From: JBOHUC01 sp050733935
GTDB lineage: Bacteria; Eisenbacteria; RBG-16-71-46; DASYSL01
DNA: 24,371 bases
NCBI GenBank assembly: GCA_050733935.1
Contig: JBOHUC010000084.1
Location: 1 to 24,371 of the forward strand
Direction of reading: 5' to 3'
This document shows, in pieces, positions 8,048-16,143 of the stretch (the first letter of the stretch is position 1; each line of letters opens with the position of its first letter). Position numbers and translations under genes: made by a program. The notes beneath the pieces were generated by a model. That model was not told where the DNA came from. It saw only the letters and a program-made list of their open reading frames with translations, and made no database searches.

Positions 8048-10083
8048 TCACTGCACGCCGTGTCGCCGCGCCTCGGACAGTAAGCGCTCACACTCCGCAG
8101 AGATCCCCGCCCGCGAGCCTGCCGCGGCGTCGGCGGTGAGAGCCGCTCGAGCCGCGAAGGCGACTCGCTCCCATCGATCGAGTTGCTGGGACACGCGCGC
8201 GAGTCGCAGGTACGTGAACGGCAGAATGTCGGGCCTGCGGATGGGTGAAGCGACGGCCTGCTCCGCCAGGGCGGCCGCCGATTTCCAGTCCTTCCGGTCT
8301 TCGGCGAGACGGGCGAGGGTGTTTGCCATCATGAACGTGGCGCCGTACACGTCCGGCTCCTTCACTCCGGCGAGCGCGCGCACCAGCAACGATTCCACTT
8401 CCGCGGTGCGACCCTCCTGAAGCATCAGCCTGGCTCGCGTGTCGGGCACGAGCGCGGCAGCCTCGGCAGCGTACTCGGGCGTCCAATGAAGGATCCGATA
8501 ATGCGGATCGAGGCGTACGTCGATCAGCGAGTCCGCTTCCGCGAATACGGATCGCGTCACGGGATCCGTCAGCCGAATCGTGCGTGAGTGCCTTCCCTTC
8601 ACGGTGACGATCTCGAGCTCGAGGTTCACGTGATAAGCGGGAGGAGGTTGAGCGATCTCGACCGTGAGCCGGCCTTGCTCTTGCCGCCAGGACATGTCCC
8701 AACGCGGCGCGCCTTCACGCTCGAACCATTCGCGGCAGAGGGGCCCCGTGTCCGCGCCGAGTTCCTTCTCCAGGTCCGACAGGAACCCGGTCCAGGTCAC
8801 GTTTTCGTACGCCCGGCGTGCCAGGATTCGGGCGAGCGCACGATCGAATCGCTCGGGACCCAGGGTCTGAGGGTCTGCCCGAGGGCGTACCACGCCCGCG
8901 CGCCCTTGCTTCGCGCGAGGCGATACGACGTGGAGCGGTCCGGCAGGCAACACAACGTCGTGTCGTAGCCGGCGGCCGCGAGTTTCAGGTATTCCAGCGC
9001 ACCGTAATTGCCGCCGCCTGCGGCGCGAGGCACATCGCGACGCCGATATTCCTCCGCCACGGCCACGCCCTCGAGAACCTCGACGACCCTCAGGGCGCCA
9101 TACTCGGTCATGGCCTCGTCGAGCATGTAGTCACCCCCCGTGCTGCCGAGGCTGCGCGACAGCGACTGTCCCCACCACAGGTGGCCCAGCTCGTGCGCGA
9201 CATGCGCGAGGTTGAACGGTTGAAGGAAGGACGTCCCGAAGACGATTGCTCCCGACGCTGCGACGCCGTTGAATCCGCCGGCCTTCTCCGCGACCTCGCT
9301 CGGGACCTCGACCAGGCTCAGCCCCGGATACGGGAACTTGCCGAACATCTGGCAGAGGGCGTCCAGCGTCTGGGACGTTCTCCGCGAGAGAAGCGAAGCC
9401 CGGATGTCCGGGCTCACGCTGTACACCGTCACGGGAATGGAACCGTCGAGCCGATACGACGAGAACCGTGCCGCCGCGAACCAGAGCTCCGACGCGAACG
9501 ACGCACTGAACCGGAAGCGTCCGCGCGATTCGTCGCCCGGGGAGCCGGTGCGGACGCCCGTCGACACGATGGTCCATCCGGGCGGAGCTTCGTACTCGAT
9601 CTCACCACGGGCGCGCGTGTCCAATCGGCGCGGGTACCAGGAGTGCGAATTCGCTTCCGCAAACGCGAACTCATGTCCGACGTAGAACAGGAACCGCGGC
9701 TCGGGCGCCGACACGTCGTAGCTGAAATGCACCCCCGAGATCGTTCCCGGCCCCGACGACGCAACGCTCCAGATGAAGTCATCTGCGGTGCTGTCCACCA
9801 CGCTCCATGCCGCGCGGGGCGCCGTCGGCGAACCCGCGACGATGAGCTCGAGCGATGGCGATGCCATCCCACGCCCGAGGCCCAATCGGAGTGGGGTTCC
9901 GGAGGCCGGCAGGGGTGTCGGGAACATCACGACGCCGGAGACCGCGATTCGCGCCTGAGCGGGATCCAAAACCACGCGCATCTCGTAGCGATCCGCCGTG
10001 GACCTGGCGAGGGCACCGGATACAGGGAAAACTTGAGAGGACAGCAGGATGACGACGACACGGATGACTCGGCTCGCAGTCAT
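8048..10083 (-). pseudogene. Secreted M1-family (gluzincin) metallopeptidase, split by an 8-bp tandem duplication
   Basis: Reading starts at the ATG at 10083 with a signal peptide (MTASRVIRVVVILLSSQVFP, then an Ala-rich cleavage region). An M1-like N-terminal beta domain follows, then HELGHLWWGQ at 297-306, the zinc site. The third ligand is probably the Glu in MLDEAMTEY near 323, 21 residues after HELGH rather than the usual 18. The frame goes wrong after SKGARAWYALGQTL and stops at 8797. A second frame resumes with GPERFDRALARILARRAY and runs to 8048, carrying the expected M1 helical domain (LCREWFEREGAPRW) and a TPR-like tail. Removing one copy of a duplicated 8-mer at 8862-8877 joins the two parts exactly, as GQTL-GPERF. 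The gene is therefore a recent pseudogene, or the duplication is a sequencing or assembly error. As it stands, the product would lose its C-terminal ~275 residues. Confidence 0.85.
8862..8877. repeat. 8-bp perfect tandem duplication causing a frameshift
   Basis: The plus strand reads AGGGTCTG twice in immediate succession (8862-8869 and 8870-8877); on the coding strand this is CAGACCCT twice. The extra 8 bases shift the metallopeptidase frame, and deleting either copy restores one continuous protein. Confidence 0.9.
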
Positions 10084-10164
10084 GGACCGACGATAGCGCA
10101 CTTTCGTCGCTGGCCCGCTTGATTCCCGGGCGATTCCGGCGCTCTGACCCCCTGCAAATACGCC

Positions 10165-10213
10165 TTGCAAGAGCAATCGGGCGATGCTAACGTACAACCA
10201 TATGGTTATACGT
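10165..10213 (+). promoter_or_regulatory. Promoter and palindromic operator of the arsR-AHSA1 operon
   Basis: A 24-base inverted repeat at 10190-10213 is centred on CATATG at 10199-10204. Its arms are ACGTACAACCAT and ATGGTTATACGT, matching at 11 of 12 pairs. It covers the candidate -10 region and the ATG at 10202. TTGCAA at 10165-10170, inside the palindrome CTTGCAAG, could be the -35 with TAACGT at 10188-10193 as -10 (17-base spacing). ArsR-family dimers bind such dyads, so autorepression is the natural reading. Confidence 0.6.
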
Positions 10214-10543
10214 CGTAAGATGAGTGAAGAGGCGCTCAACCAGCTTTTCCGTGCCCTGGCCGATGGCACGCGACGGGACATCCTCGCGCGGTCGCTCACG
10301 GAAACGCCGTCGGTGTCCACTCTTGCTGCGCGGTACGAGATGAGCTTCGCCGCCGTGCAAAAGCACGTCGCCGTGCTCGAGCGCGCGGGTCTCATTCAGA
10401 AGCGTGCAAGCGGCCGCGAGCAACTGGTCTCCACCAACCGGGCACGGCTCCAGCGCGCGGGCGAGCTCCTCGAATACTTCGAATCCATCTGGCGCCAGCG
10501 CATGGCGCAGCTCGACGACGTGCTTCTACCGAAAGGAGAATGA
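10202..10543 (+). CDS. ArsR/SmtB-family winged-helix transcriptional repressor
   Basis: This 113-residue DNA-binding repressor has the family opening LNQLFRALADGTRRDILARS, then the recognition region VSTLAARYEMSFAAVQKHVAVLERAGLI, and a wing with KRASGREQLV. It belongs to the metal-independent ArsR subgroup that is normally paired with an AHSA1/SRPBCC gene; no metal-binding ELCVC motif is present. Three in-frame ATGs exist (10184, 10202, 10220). I chose 10202 because relatives often begin Met-Val where the operator half-site ATGGTTATA encodes the N-terminus; 10220 (MSEEALNQ) is a good alternative. It is the first of four tightly packed genes (next start 3 bases past its stop), all probably under its own control through the overlapping operator. 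The signal it senses is unknown. Confidence 0.88.
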   Translation: MVIRRKMSEEALNQLFRALADGTRRDILARSLTETPSVSTLAARYEMSFAAVQKHVAVLERAGLIQKRASGREQLVSTNRARLQRAGELLEYFESIWRQRMAQLDDVLLPKGE

Positions 10544-10545
10544 CC

Positions 10546-11040
10546 ATGCCGCTGACCTCTGTCACCAGGGACACCGCAAAGCTCACCCTCACCGTGGTGG
10601 GCGACTATCCTGTTCCGCAACAACGCCTTTGGGACGCCTTTGCCGACCCGCGCCAGCTCGAGCGCTTCTGGGGACCGCCCTTCGCTCCGGCCACCTTCAC
10701 TCGGTATGACCTGAGAGTTGGCGGCCGCGCCGAGTACTTCCTCGCCTTGCCGGATGGAGGAAAGTGGAGCGGCTCCTGGAAGTTCACCGCGGTGAACCCC
10801 ATCAGCTCGATCGAAGCCCGCGACGGCGACGACAACGCCGAGGACCCGAACATGCCGGCGTCGATGAAGTTCACCTTCGAGACCACGGCGACGGGATCGC
10901 GCTTCACCGGCGTCACGCGGTTCGAGAGCGTCGAAGCAATGGAGGAATCGAGTGTGGGCATGGAAGAAGGGCTGCGCGCTGCAATGCCCCAACTCGACGC
11001 AGTGCTTGCTGAACCGAGCCCGTCGGCAGCGCACGGTTAG
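10546..11040 (+). CDS. AHSA1/SRPBCC-domain protein
   Basis: This 164-residue protein of the START/Bet v1-like fold binds hydrophobic ligands or assists folding in related cases. Visible family signs are VVGDYPVPQQRLWDAFADPR, the LERFWGPPFAP block, DLRVGGRAEYFL, GKWSGSWKFTAVNP and a C-terminal helix with MEEGLRAAMPQLD. GGAG at 10535-10538 is 7 bases from the ATG at 10546 but too close to the ATG at 10540, so 10546 is preferred. It is the usual companion of the upstream ArsR gene and lies 3 bases after its stop. The true ligand is not known from sequence. Confidence 0.88.
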   Translation: MPLTSVTRDTAKLTLTVVGDYPVPQQRLWDAFADPRQLERFWGPPFAPATFTRYDLRVGGRAEYFLALPDGGKWSGSWKFTAVNPISSIEARDGDDNAEDPNMPASMKFTFETTATGSRFTGVTRFESVEAMEESSVGMEEGLRAAMPQLDAVLAEPSPSAAHG

Positions 11041-11054
11041 GACTGGAGACGAGA

Positions 11055-11699
11055 ATGAGGAAGCTCAAGATCATCGAACACATCTCACTGGACGGCGTGA
11101 TCCAGCACTCTGCCGATGACGACGATTTCCCCTACAGCGACTGGACAGCGCCCTATCGGACCCCCGCTGGCCGGGACGCAATGCTCGCCGCGCATGGTGA
11201 GCGCTTCGATTTGCTGCTTGGCCGTCGCACCTACGATAGCTGGTCGGGCTTCTGGCCAAAGGCGCCGAGCAGTCCGATGGCGGATCGCCTGAATACGGCA
11301 AAGAAGTTCATCGCGACCCACCATCCGGAGAGTCTTGAATGGGGGCCGTTCGAGGACCTTGGACCGGAGATCGTGGACAGCATTCGACGCCTCAAGTCGC
11401 AGGACGGCCTGGACCTTATCCTCTCGGGCAGCACCACGCTGACATCGACGCTGCTCGAACATGGGCTTGTGGATGAAGTCCTGCTGGTCGTCTATCCGGT
11501 CCTGTTGGGCACGGGGAAGCGCTTCTTTGCGGAGGGAACCCCGGCCCGTACACTCGAGCTCGTCAGCACGCAAGCCATGCCGTCCGGCGTCATCCTCAGT
11601 GCTTACAAGGTCGCCGGCCCCTTGAAGACCGGAAAGGGAGCACAGGAACATGAAGCCAAAGAACACGATCTGTCTCTGGTTCGACAACAACGCGCATGA
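11055..11699 (+). CDS. Dihydrofolate reductase-like (RibD C-terminal domain) protein
   Basis: This 214-residue protein has the DHFR/RibD-C fold, which binds NADPH. It opens MRKLKIIEHISLDGVIQ, has LLLGRRTYDSWSGFWP (cofactor-binding region), then KKFIATHH, LILSGSTTLTSTLLEHGLVD and the characteristic PVLLGTGKRFF. Such proteins in ArsR/AHSA1 operons are annotated YwjB/YyaP-like; the substrate is undetermined, and it is not the cell's essential FolA. GGAG at 11045-11048 is 6 bases from the ATG. The last 50 bases overlap the next gene in another frame, so the final ~16 residues (hydrophilic, past the fold) may be a run-on tail created by the overlap. Confidence 0.88.
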   Translation: MRKLKIIEHISLDGVIQHSADDDDFPYSDWTAPYRTPAGRDAMLAAHGERFDLLLGRRTYDSWSGFWPKAPSSPMADRLNTAKKFIATHHPESLEWGPFEDLGPEIVDSIRRLKSQDGLDLILSGSTTLTSTLLEHGLVDEVLLVVYPVLLGTGKRFFAEGTPARTLELVSTQAMPSGVILSAYKVAGPLKTGKGAQEHEAKEHDLSLVRQQRA

Positions 11700-12126
11700 T
11701 GCCGCGCGCTTCTACGCCGCCACGTTTCCGGATTCCAAAGTAACCGCCGTTCACAAGGCGCCGGGTGACTATCCGGGCGGCAAGGCGGGCGATGAACTGA
11801 CGGTGGAGTTCACCGTCGTGGGGATTCCCTGTATCGGCCTCAACGGCGGCCCGACGTTCAAGCACAGCGAGGCGTTTTCCTTTCAGATCGCCACCGACAA
11901 CCAGGAAGAGTCGGACCGCTACTGGAACGCGATCGTCGGCAATGGCGGCCAGGAAAGTGCGTGCGGCTGGTGCAAGGACCGGTGGGGCCTCTCCTGGCAG
12001 ATCACTCCGCGCGCGCTCACCGATGCGATGGCGGCGGGTGGCGCCGAGGCAAAGCGTGCCTTCGACGCGATGATGACGATGAAGAAGATCGACATCGCCA
12101 CGATCGAGGCTGCGCGGCGGGGCTAG
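11650..12126 (+). CDS. VOC-superfamily protein (PhnB / 3-demethylubiquinone methyltransferase-like)
   Basis: This 158-residue protein is of the PF06983 type. MKPKNTICLWFDNNAHDAARFYAATFPDSKV is followed by the glycine/acid loop GDELTVEFTVVGIPCIGLNGGP, then FSFQIATDNQEE, the CGWCKDRWGLSWQITP block and a helical C-terminus ending AFDAMMTMKKIDIATIEAA. In this family the fold forms a small cavity, often with a metal site; despite the old name, members are not shown to be methyltransferases. It is the last gene of the ArsR operon and starts inside the DHFR-like gene (50-base overlap), so translation is probably coupled. Its stop at 12124-12126 abuts the convergent fragment at 12128. Confidence 0.9.
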   Translation: MKPKNTICLWFDNNAHDAARFYAATFPDSKVTAVHKAPGDYPGGKAGDELTVEFTVVGIPCIGLNGGPTFKHSEAFSFQIATDNQEESDRYWNAIVGNGGQESACGWCKDRWGLSWQITPRALTDAMAAGGAEAKRAFDAMMTMKKIDIATIEAARRG

Positions 12127-12127
12127 C

Positions 12128-12280
12128 TCAGTCCAAGACGATCGCCCGCACCACGGCCTCGTTCGGCCCCTGGGTGAGCCGGACGAACCAGACACCTCTC
12201 GCTACGCGTCCGTCCTCTGCGAGGTCGACCGCGTGAGGTCCGGCACCAAGCCCACCGACCGAGCGCGACCGCACGCGTGG
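12128..12280 (-). pseudogene. Fragment of a FlgD-Ig-like/secretion-sorting C-terminal domain
   Basis: Reading the minus strand up to the TGA at 12128-12130 gives about 50 residues. They include RVRSRSVGGLGAGPHAVDLA, GRVARGVWFVRLTQGP and an ending AVVRAIVLD. This is the pattern of the FlgD-Ig-like or Por-type tail at the end of many secreted FCB-group proteins (G.H.V.LD....G.Y.VRL....). The same frame has a stop at 12281-12283, no start codon, and nothing upstream continuing the domain. It is therefore the last piece of a lost secreted-protein gene. The match is by recalled pattern only. Confidence 0.5.
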
Positions 12281-12394
12281 TCAACTGGCATCTCTTGGAG
12301 AATTTCCGGCTCGAGGCGGACGTACCGGTCCCCCGCGTGTCGTGCTAGGCTTCCCGCGCAACTCCCCCCGACCTCCACCACCAAAGCGACCTCG

Positions 12395-15300
12395 ATGACT
12401 CGTGCCCACCTCACTTTGGCTCCGGCTCTTGCGCTAGCCCTTGCGTGCGCGACGCGCTGGCTCGCGTTGGCCGCCCCGCCGGGATCGACGGCCACGGTGT
12501 CAGCCGCGCCTGGCGCGACGCTCCCGCCCCTGCCGGCCGAGCTGACACGAGGAGTGTCCCCGATCCTCTACGTCCCGACGCCGCCGGAAAGCCGGCCCGG
12601 CGGCACGCCGTGGGACTCGCTCGCCCGGTACGAGCGCGCTGGGCGATGGGCGGTCTCCGATTCGGTGTCGGCCGCGCTCGTGCGCACGCTCGAGTCCGCG
12701 TCGCCGGTCGATTCGTTGGCGCTCGCGCGAGCGCTCTTTCACTACGCGAATGCGCGCCTCCTGCGGCGCCAGTACGCCGACGGGCGTGCGTTCGCGTCGT
12801 TGGCGCAGGCGATGAATATCCGCGCGCGCCGGATGAAGCCGACGGATCCGCTCCTCATCTGGGGGCACGTGAAAGCGGCGACGATCTACTCCGAGGCAGG
12901 GCATCCCGATTCGGCGCGCACGCACGGCGAGATCGGGCTGCAGCTGCTCGAGTCGATGTCGCCCACCGACACCTCGATGCTCGCGCAGGCTCATCTCGGG
13001 CTCGCCACGTCGCTCATCGCGCTCGGGCTCGACGCCGAGGCGCGCCCGCACTTCGAGGTGGCGCTTCGACTCCGTGAGCAGGCCGATCGTGGCGAAGGCA
13101 TCCTCCTTGTGCCCATCCTGGCCGACTATGGCGGAGCACTGTCGCGCGCAGGCGAGATCGACAGGGCGCGCGCGCTGCTTCAGCGTGCGGTGGAGATCTC
13201 CAAGCGCTTCACGAGCAGCACCTCCGACTATCTCGAGAACTCGCTTGGACGGCTCTCGTCGTTCGAGAATCGAGTCGGGAACATCGGCGAGTCGCTCGCG
13301 CTTGCGCGGCAGGCCTACGAGGTGTCCCGGCTCCGCGGGGAATCGAGCATCCAGGCGCTGCGCGCACGCACGGTCGTGGCCTACCGGCTGCAGGAGTGCG
13401 GGGACCCGTCCGGTGCGGCGCTGCTCCTGCGCGAAATCCTCCCGGGGTTCGAGAAGTCGCTCGGACCGAATCATCCGCACACGATCAACGCCCGAATGTC
13501 GTACATCAAGTCGCTCGTCGCGCTCGGCGATACGGCGGGGGTCGCACGCGAACTCGCCGCGGCCCGGCCCGTGGTCGCGCTCCAGGATCGAAGGACGAAC
13601 AGCAACTGGGTCTACTGGCTGGCGCTCTCCGGCGATCTCGAGGGACTGCGTGGCAACCACGCGGCGGCGCGCGACTCGATCCAACTTGCGATCGATTCCG
13701 AGCGGCTACGGTACGACCCGTTCGGCGCCCGCGAGACCGGACTGCTCGCGGGCTACCTTGACCACGTGCGCGGGCCCGAGGACCGGGAATCTCTCGACCG
13801 AGCCGTGTCCACGATCGACCGCCTGCGCGACAGTACGCTCGCCCCGGTGAGTGCAGACTGGCACCTTCTGGCCCAGTCTCGCGCCGCGGCGGAGGCACGC
13901 GTCGGCCTGCGCGACTCGGCCTGGGCGCACGCGCTCGAAGCCGAACGCATGACCCGCGAACGCCTGGCGTATCAGATGGAGGCGCTTTCGGACCTGCGGG
14001 GCCTCCAGCTCGCCCGCAGTTCCGGCGGCGTGTCCGACCTTGTCGTTGGGCTCGCACGTCCGGACCACGCGGGCGAGCTCGAGACCGCGTGGGATCGCGT
14101 CGTGCGCCAGCGTGGCATCGTCGGTCGCGAAGTTGCGCGGCGGCGCGCGCCCATCGCGGCATCCACGGACACGGTCCTCGCGTCGGCCTACGGGCATTGG
14201 ATTGCCTCTCAGCGCCTGCTCGCGCAGCTCGTCGTGAGCGGCGCCGCCCATCCCGGAGACACAGGGAGCGCGGCGCGCTACCTCTCGGCACGCGGGACGG
14301 CGGACGCCGCCGAGGCCTCGTACGTCCTCGCGGCCCGCGGCCGCGTTGCCCCGGATTCGGCGGTCGGGCTCGAGCGGGTGCGCGCGGGCCTCACCTCCGA
14401 TCAGGCGCTCGTCTCCTTCGCGTTCGGAAGTGACGGCTCGGGCGAGACGACGCTCGGAGCGTTCGTCGCGATCGCGGGTTCGAAGCGCGTTCAGTGGGTC
14501 CCGATCGGAACGGCCCGCGCCCTCGATGCCGCGCTCCGCCCGTGGGTTGACTGCCTCGGCCGCCCGCCGGCCAACAATGACGACTCAGGGAGCGCGGAAC
14601 GGACGTGTCGCGACCTGGGCGCTCGCGTGCGCGATCGGACCTGGGATCCGATCGCGCGTGCAGTGGGCGGCGCGCGGGAGATCCTCATCGTGCCCGAGGG
14701 GCCGGTCATCGATCTGCCGTGGCTCGCCCTTCCCACGTCCGGCCGAAGCTACCTCGCCGAATCGCCGGTCCGCGTGCGCGTGTTGTGGAGCGAGCGTGAC
14801 GTCGTTCCTCCCCTCGCTGCGGCGCCAAAGACGAGCGGCCTGCTCGCGGTCGGCGATCCGGCGTTCGATCGTGCCCCCCACTTCGACAGCACCGCGGCCC
14901 CGGCCCTCGCGCCCGGGCTGCGCGCCCCTCCTTCACCTTGCATTGGCTCGAAAGGATGGGAGCTCCGCGCTCTGCCCGCTGCACGTGCCGAGGCGGAAGG
15001 GATCGCCCGATCGTGGTCGGAGGGTGGCGCACGCGTGTTGCTCGGCGAGGAGGCCGACGAGTCTCGGTTCAAGCATGAAGCGCCGGCGAAGGCGGTGCTC
15101 CACCTTGCCACGCACGGGATCATGGTGCAGGACACCTGTCGCATCGCCGCGACGCTTGACACGCGCGGCGTGGGCGCCCTCGATGTGTTCCCCGGGGAGA
15201 CGAAGCCCAAGAAGGGCAAGCGGAGTCGCCCCTCCGCTTCGCCAGCGCCCTCACGACCGACGCTCGAACAGCCGTGGCTCGAGCGCCAGGTCTGGCTCGC

Positions 15301-15700
15301 GCTCGTCGGCGCGAACCGGCCGTTGGACAGCTCGGGCGACGAGAACGAGGGCCTGCTCACCGCAGAGGAGGTCGTTACACTCGACCTGCGCGGTACGGAC
15401 TGGGTCGTGCTCTCGGCCTGCCACTCGGGATACGGGCAGGCCTGGGCGCGCGAAGGCGTGCTCGGCATGCGCCGCGCATTCCATCTCGCGGGCGCGGCTT
15501 CGGTGATCGCGAGCCGTTGGGCGGTGGCCGACGAATCCACGCGTGAGTGGATGTCCGAGCTCTACGCGGCGCGTGGTCGCGGCGCACACGCCGCCGCCGC
15601 GACCAGCGAGGCGTCGCGCGCCGTGCTCACTCGGCGGCGGGCGGAGCACCGCACGACCCATCCCTTCTACTGGGCGGCGTTCAGCTCGATCGGCGAGTGA
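12395..15700 (+). CDS. Secreted TPR protein with C-terminal CHAT (caspase-like) protease domain
   Basis: This 1101-residue protein has a hydrophobic N-terminus (MTRAHLTLAPALALALACA) that looks like a signal peptide, cleaved probably after the LALAA motif; a Cys at 18 lacks a good lipobox. Residues ~90-480 form TPR-like helices (DPSGAALLLREILPGFEKSL, LGPNHPHTINARMSY). The C-terminal ~300 residues are a CHAT domain: REILIVPEGPVIDLPWLALP, then HLATHGI with the catalytic His at 907, and WVVLSACHSGYG with the catalytic Cys at 1009, followed by GMRRAFHLAGAASVIASRWAV. A Lys/Ser/Pro-rich insert near 935-957 separates the two. CHAT proteases cleave specific partners in other systems, but no partner can be named here. 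The ATG at 12395 starts the signal sequence; the frame upstream is not conserved-looking. Confidence 0.9.
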   Translation: MTRAHLTLAPALALALACATRWLALAAPPGSTATVSAAPGATLPPLPAELTRGVSPILYVPTPPESRPGGTPWDSLARYERAGRWAVSDSVSAALVRTLESASPVDSLALARALFHYANARLLRRQYADGRAFASLAQAMNIRARRMKPTDPLLIWGHVKAATIYSEAGHPDSARTHGEIGLQLLESMSPTDTSMLAQAHLGLATSLIALGLDAEARPHFEVALRLREQADRGEGILLVPILADYGGALSRAGEIDRARALLQRAVEISKRFTSSTSDYLENSLGRLSSFENRVGNIGESLALARQAYEVSRLRGESSIQALRARTVVAYRLQECGDPSGAALLLREILPGFEKSLGPNHPHTINARMSYIKSLVALGDTAGVARELAAARPVVALQDRRTNSNWVYWLALSGDLEGLRGNHAAARDSIQLAIDSERLRYDPFGARETGLLAGYLDHVRGPEDRESLDRAVSTIDRLRDSTLAPVSADWHLLAQSRAAAEARVGLRDSAWAHALEAERMTRERLAYQMEALSDLRGLQLARSSGGVSDLVVGLARPDHAGELETAWDRVVRQRGIVGREVARRRAPIAASTDTVLASAYGHWIASQRLLAQLVVSGAAHPGDTGSAARYLSARGTADAAEASYVLAARGRVAPDSAVGLERVRAGLTSDQALVSFAFGSDGSGETTLGAFVAIAGSKRVQWVPIGTARALDAALRPWVDCLGRPPANNDDSGSAERTCRDLGARVRDRTWDPIARAVGGAREILIVPEGPVIDLPWLALPTSGRSYLAESPVRVRVLWSERDVVPPLAAAPKTSGLLAVGDPAFDRAPHFDSTAAPALAPGLRAPPSPCIGSKGWELRALPAARAEAEGIARSWSEGGARVLLGEEADESRFKHEAPAKAVLHLATHGIMVQDTCRIAATLDTRGVGALDVFPGETKPKKGKRSRPSASPAPSRPTLEQPWLERQVWLALVGANRPLDSSGDENEGLLTAEEVVTLDLRGTDWVVLSACHSGYGQAWAREGVLGMRRAFHLAGAASVIASRWAVADESTREWMSELYAARGRGAHAAAATSEASRAVLTRRRAEHRTTHPFYWAAFSSIGE

Positions 15701-16143
15701 CACGACGCGCCGCGGACCTTGCAGCACTTCTCCCCGCAACCCAGCCGGTACTCCAAGCCCACTGGAAGTTGTACGCGAGCCATGCCGAAGCACCATCGGA
15801 CCCCAATCCCCCGAACCGCAATGAATCCAAGCCTTTATCTGAGGTTGAAGGAACCGATTCGGACCGTTAGTCTCCCTACCTGACGCGTGGTTCTGGCACA
15901 AAACGGGCACAGGCGGCGGCTATTGTCTCGGCTTGCCGTTCGGTGTGCGGTAAAACGCCTGACCGACACGTAGCCATCTGCGAATCGGCGGTCCCTGCTG
16001 AAGAGGTCGTGGGATTCACGATCGCTGGTTGCACGACTCGCAGCCAAACTGCCGCCCGCCAACCAGCCATCCCCCTGCGAGCGTCGTGGTCGCGGTGTTC
16101 CCACAGTGGGGGCGTAACGCCTAACCTTCGGAGGAGTGGCTGA
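15701..16143. other. 443-bp non-coding gap at the left edge of the defence island
   Basis: I see no convincing gene here; the short frames on both strands lack family features. Immediately upstream of the TrlF-type gene are two adjacent 11-base palindromes, CCCACAGTGGG (16100-16110) and GGCGTAACGCC (16111-16121). Next come GGAGGAG (16130-16136), a strong ribosome site 7 bases from the ATG at 16144, and a TGA directly before that ATG. The palindromes may be operators. No tRNA, integrase or terminator is recognised. Base composition shifts to less GC to the right. Confidence 0.5.

Noticed and set aside
8818..10122. 434-codon plus-strand open frame
   Set aside because: Antisense shadow of the metallopeptidase; the minus strand carries HELGH and a signal peptide.
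12500..13684. 394-codon minus-strand open frame
   Set aside because: Shadow of the TPR part of the CHAT protein; low-complexity Arg-rich composition.
16111..16136. GCCTAAC next to GGCGTAACGCC, resembling an integron attC end
   Set aside because: No GTTRRRY partner at the proper distance; downstream bases are coding.
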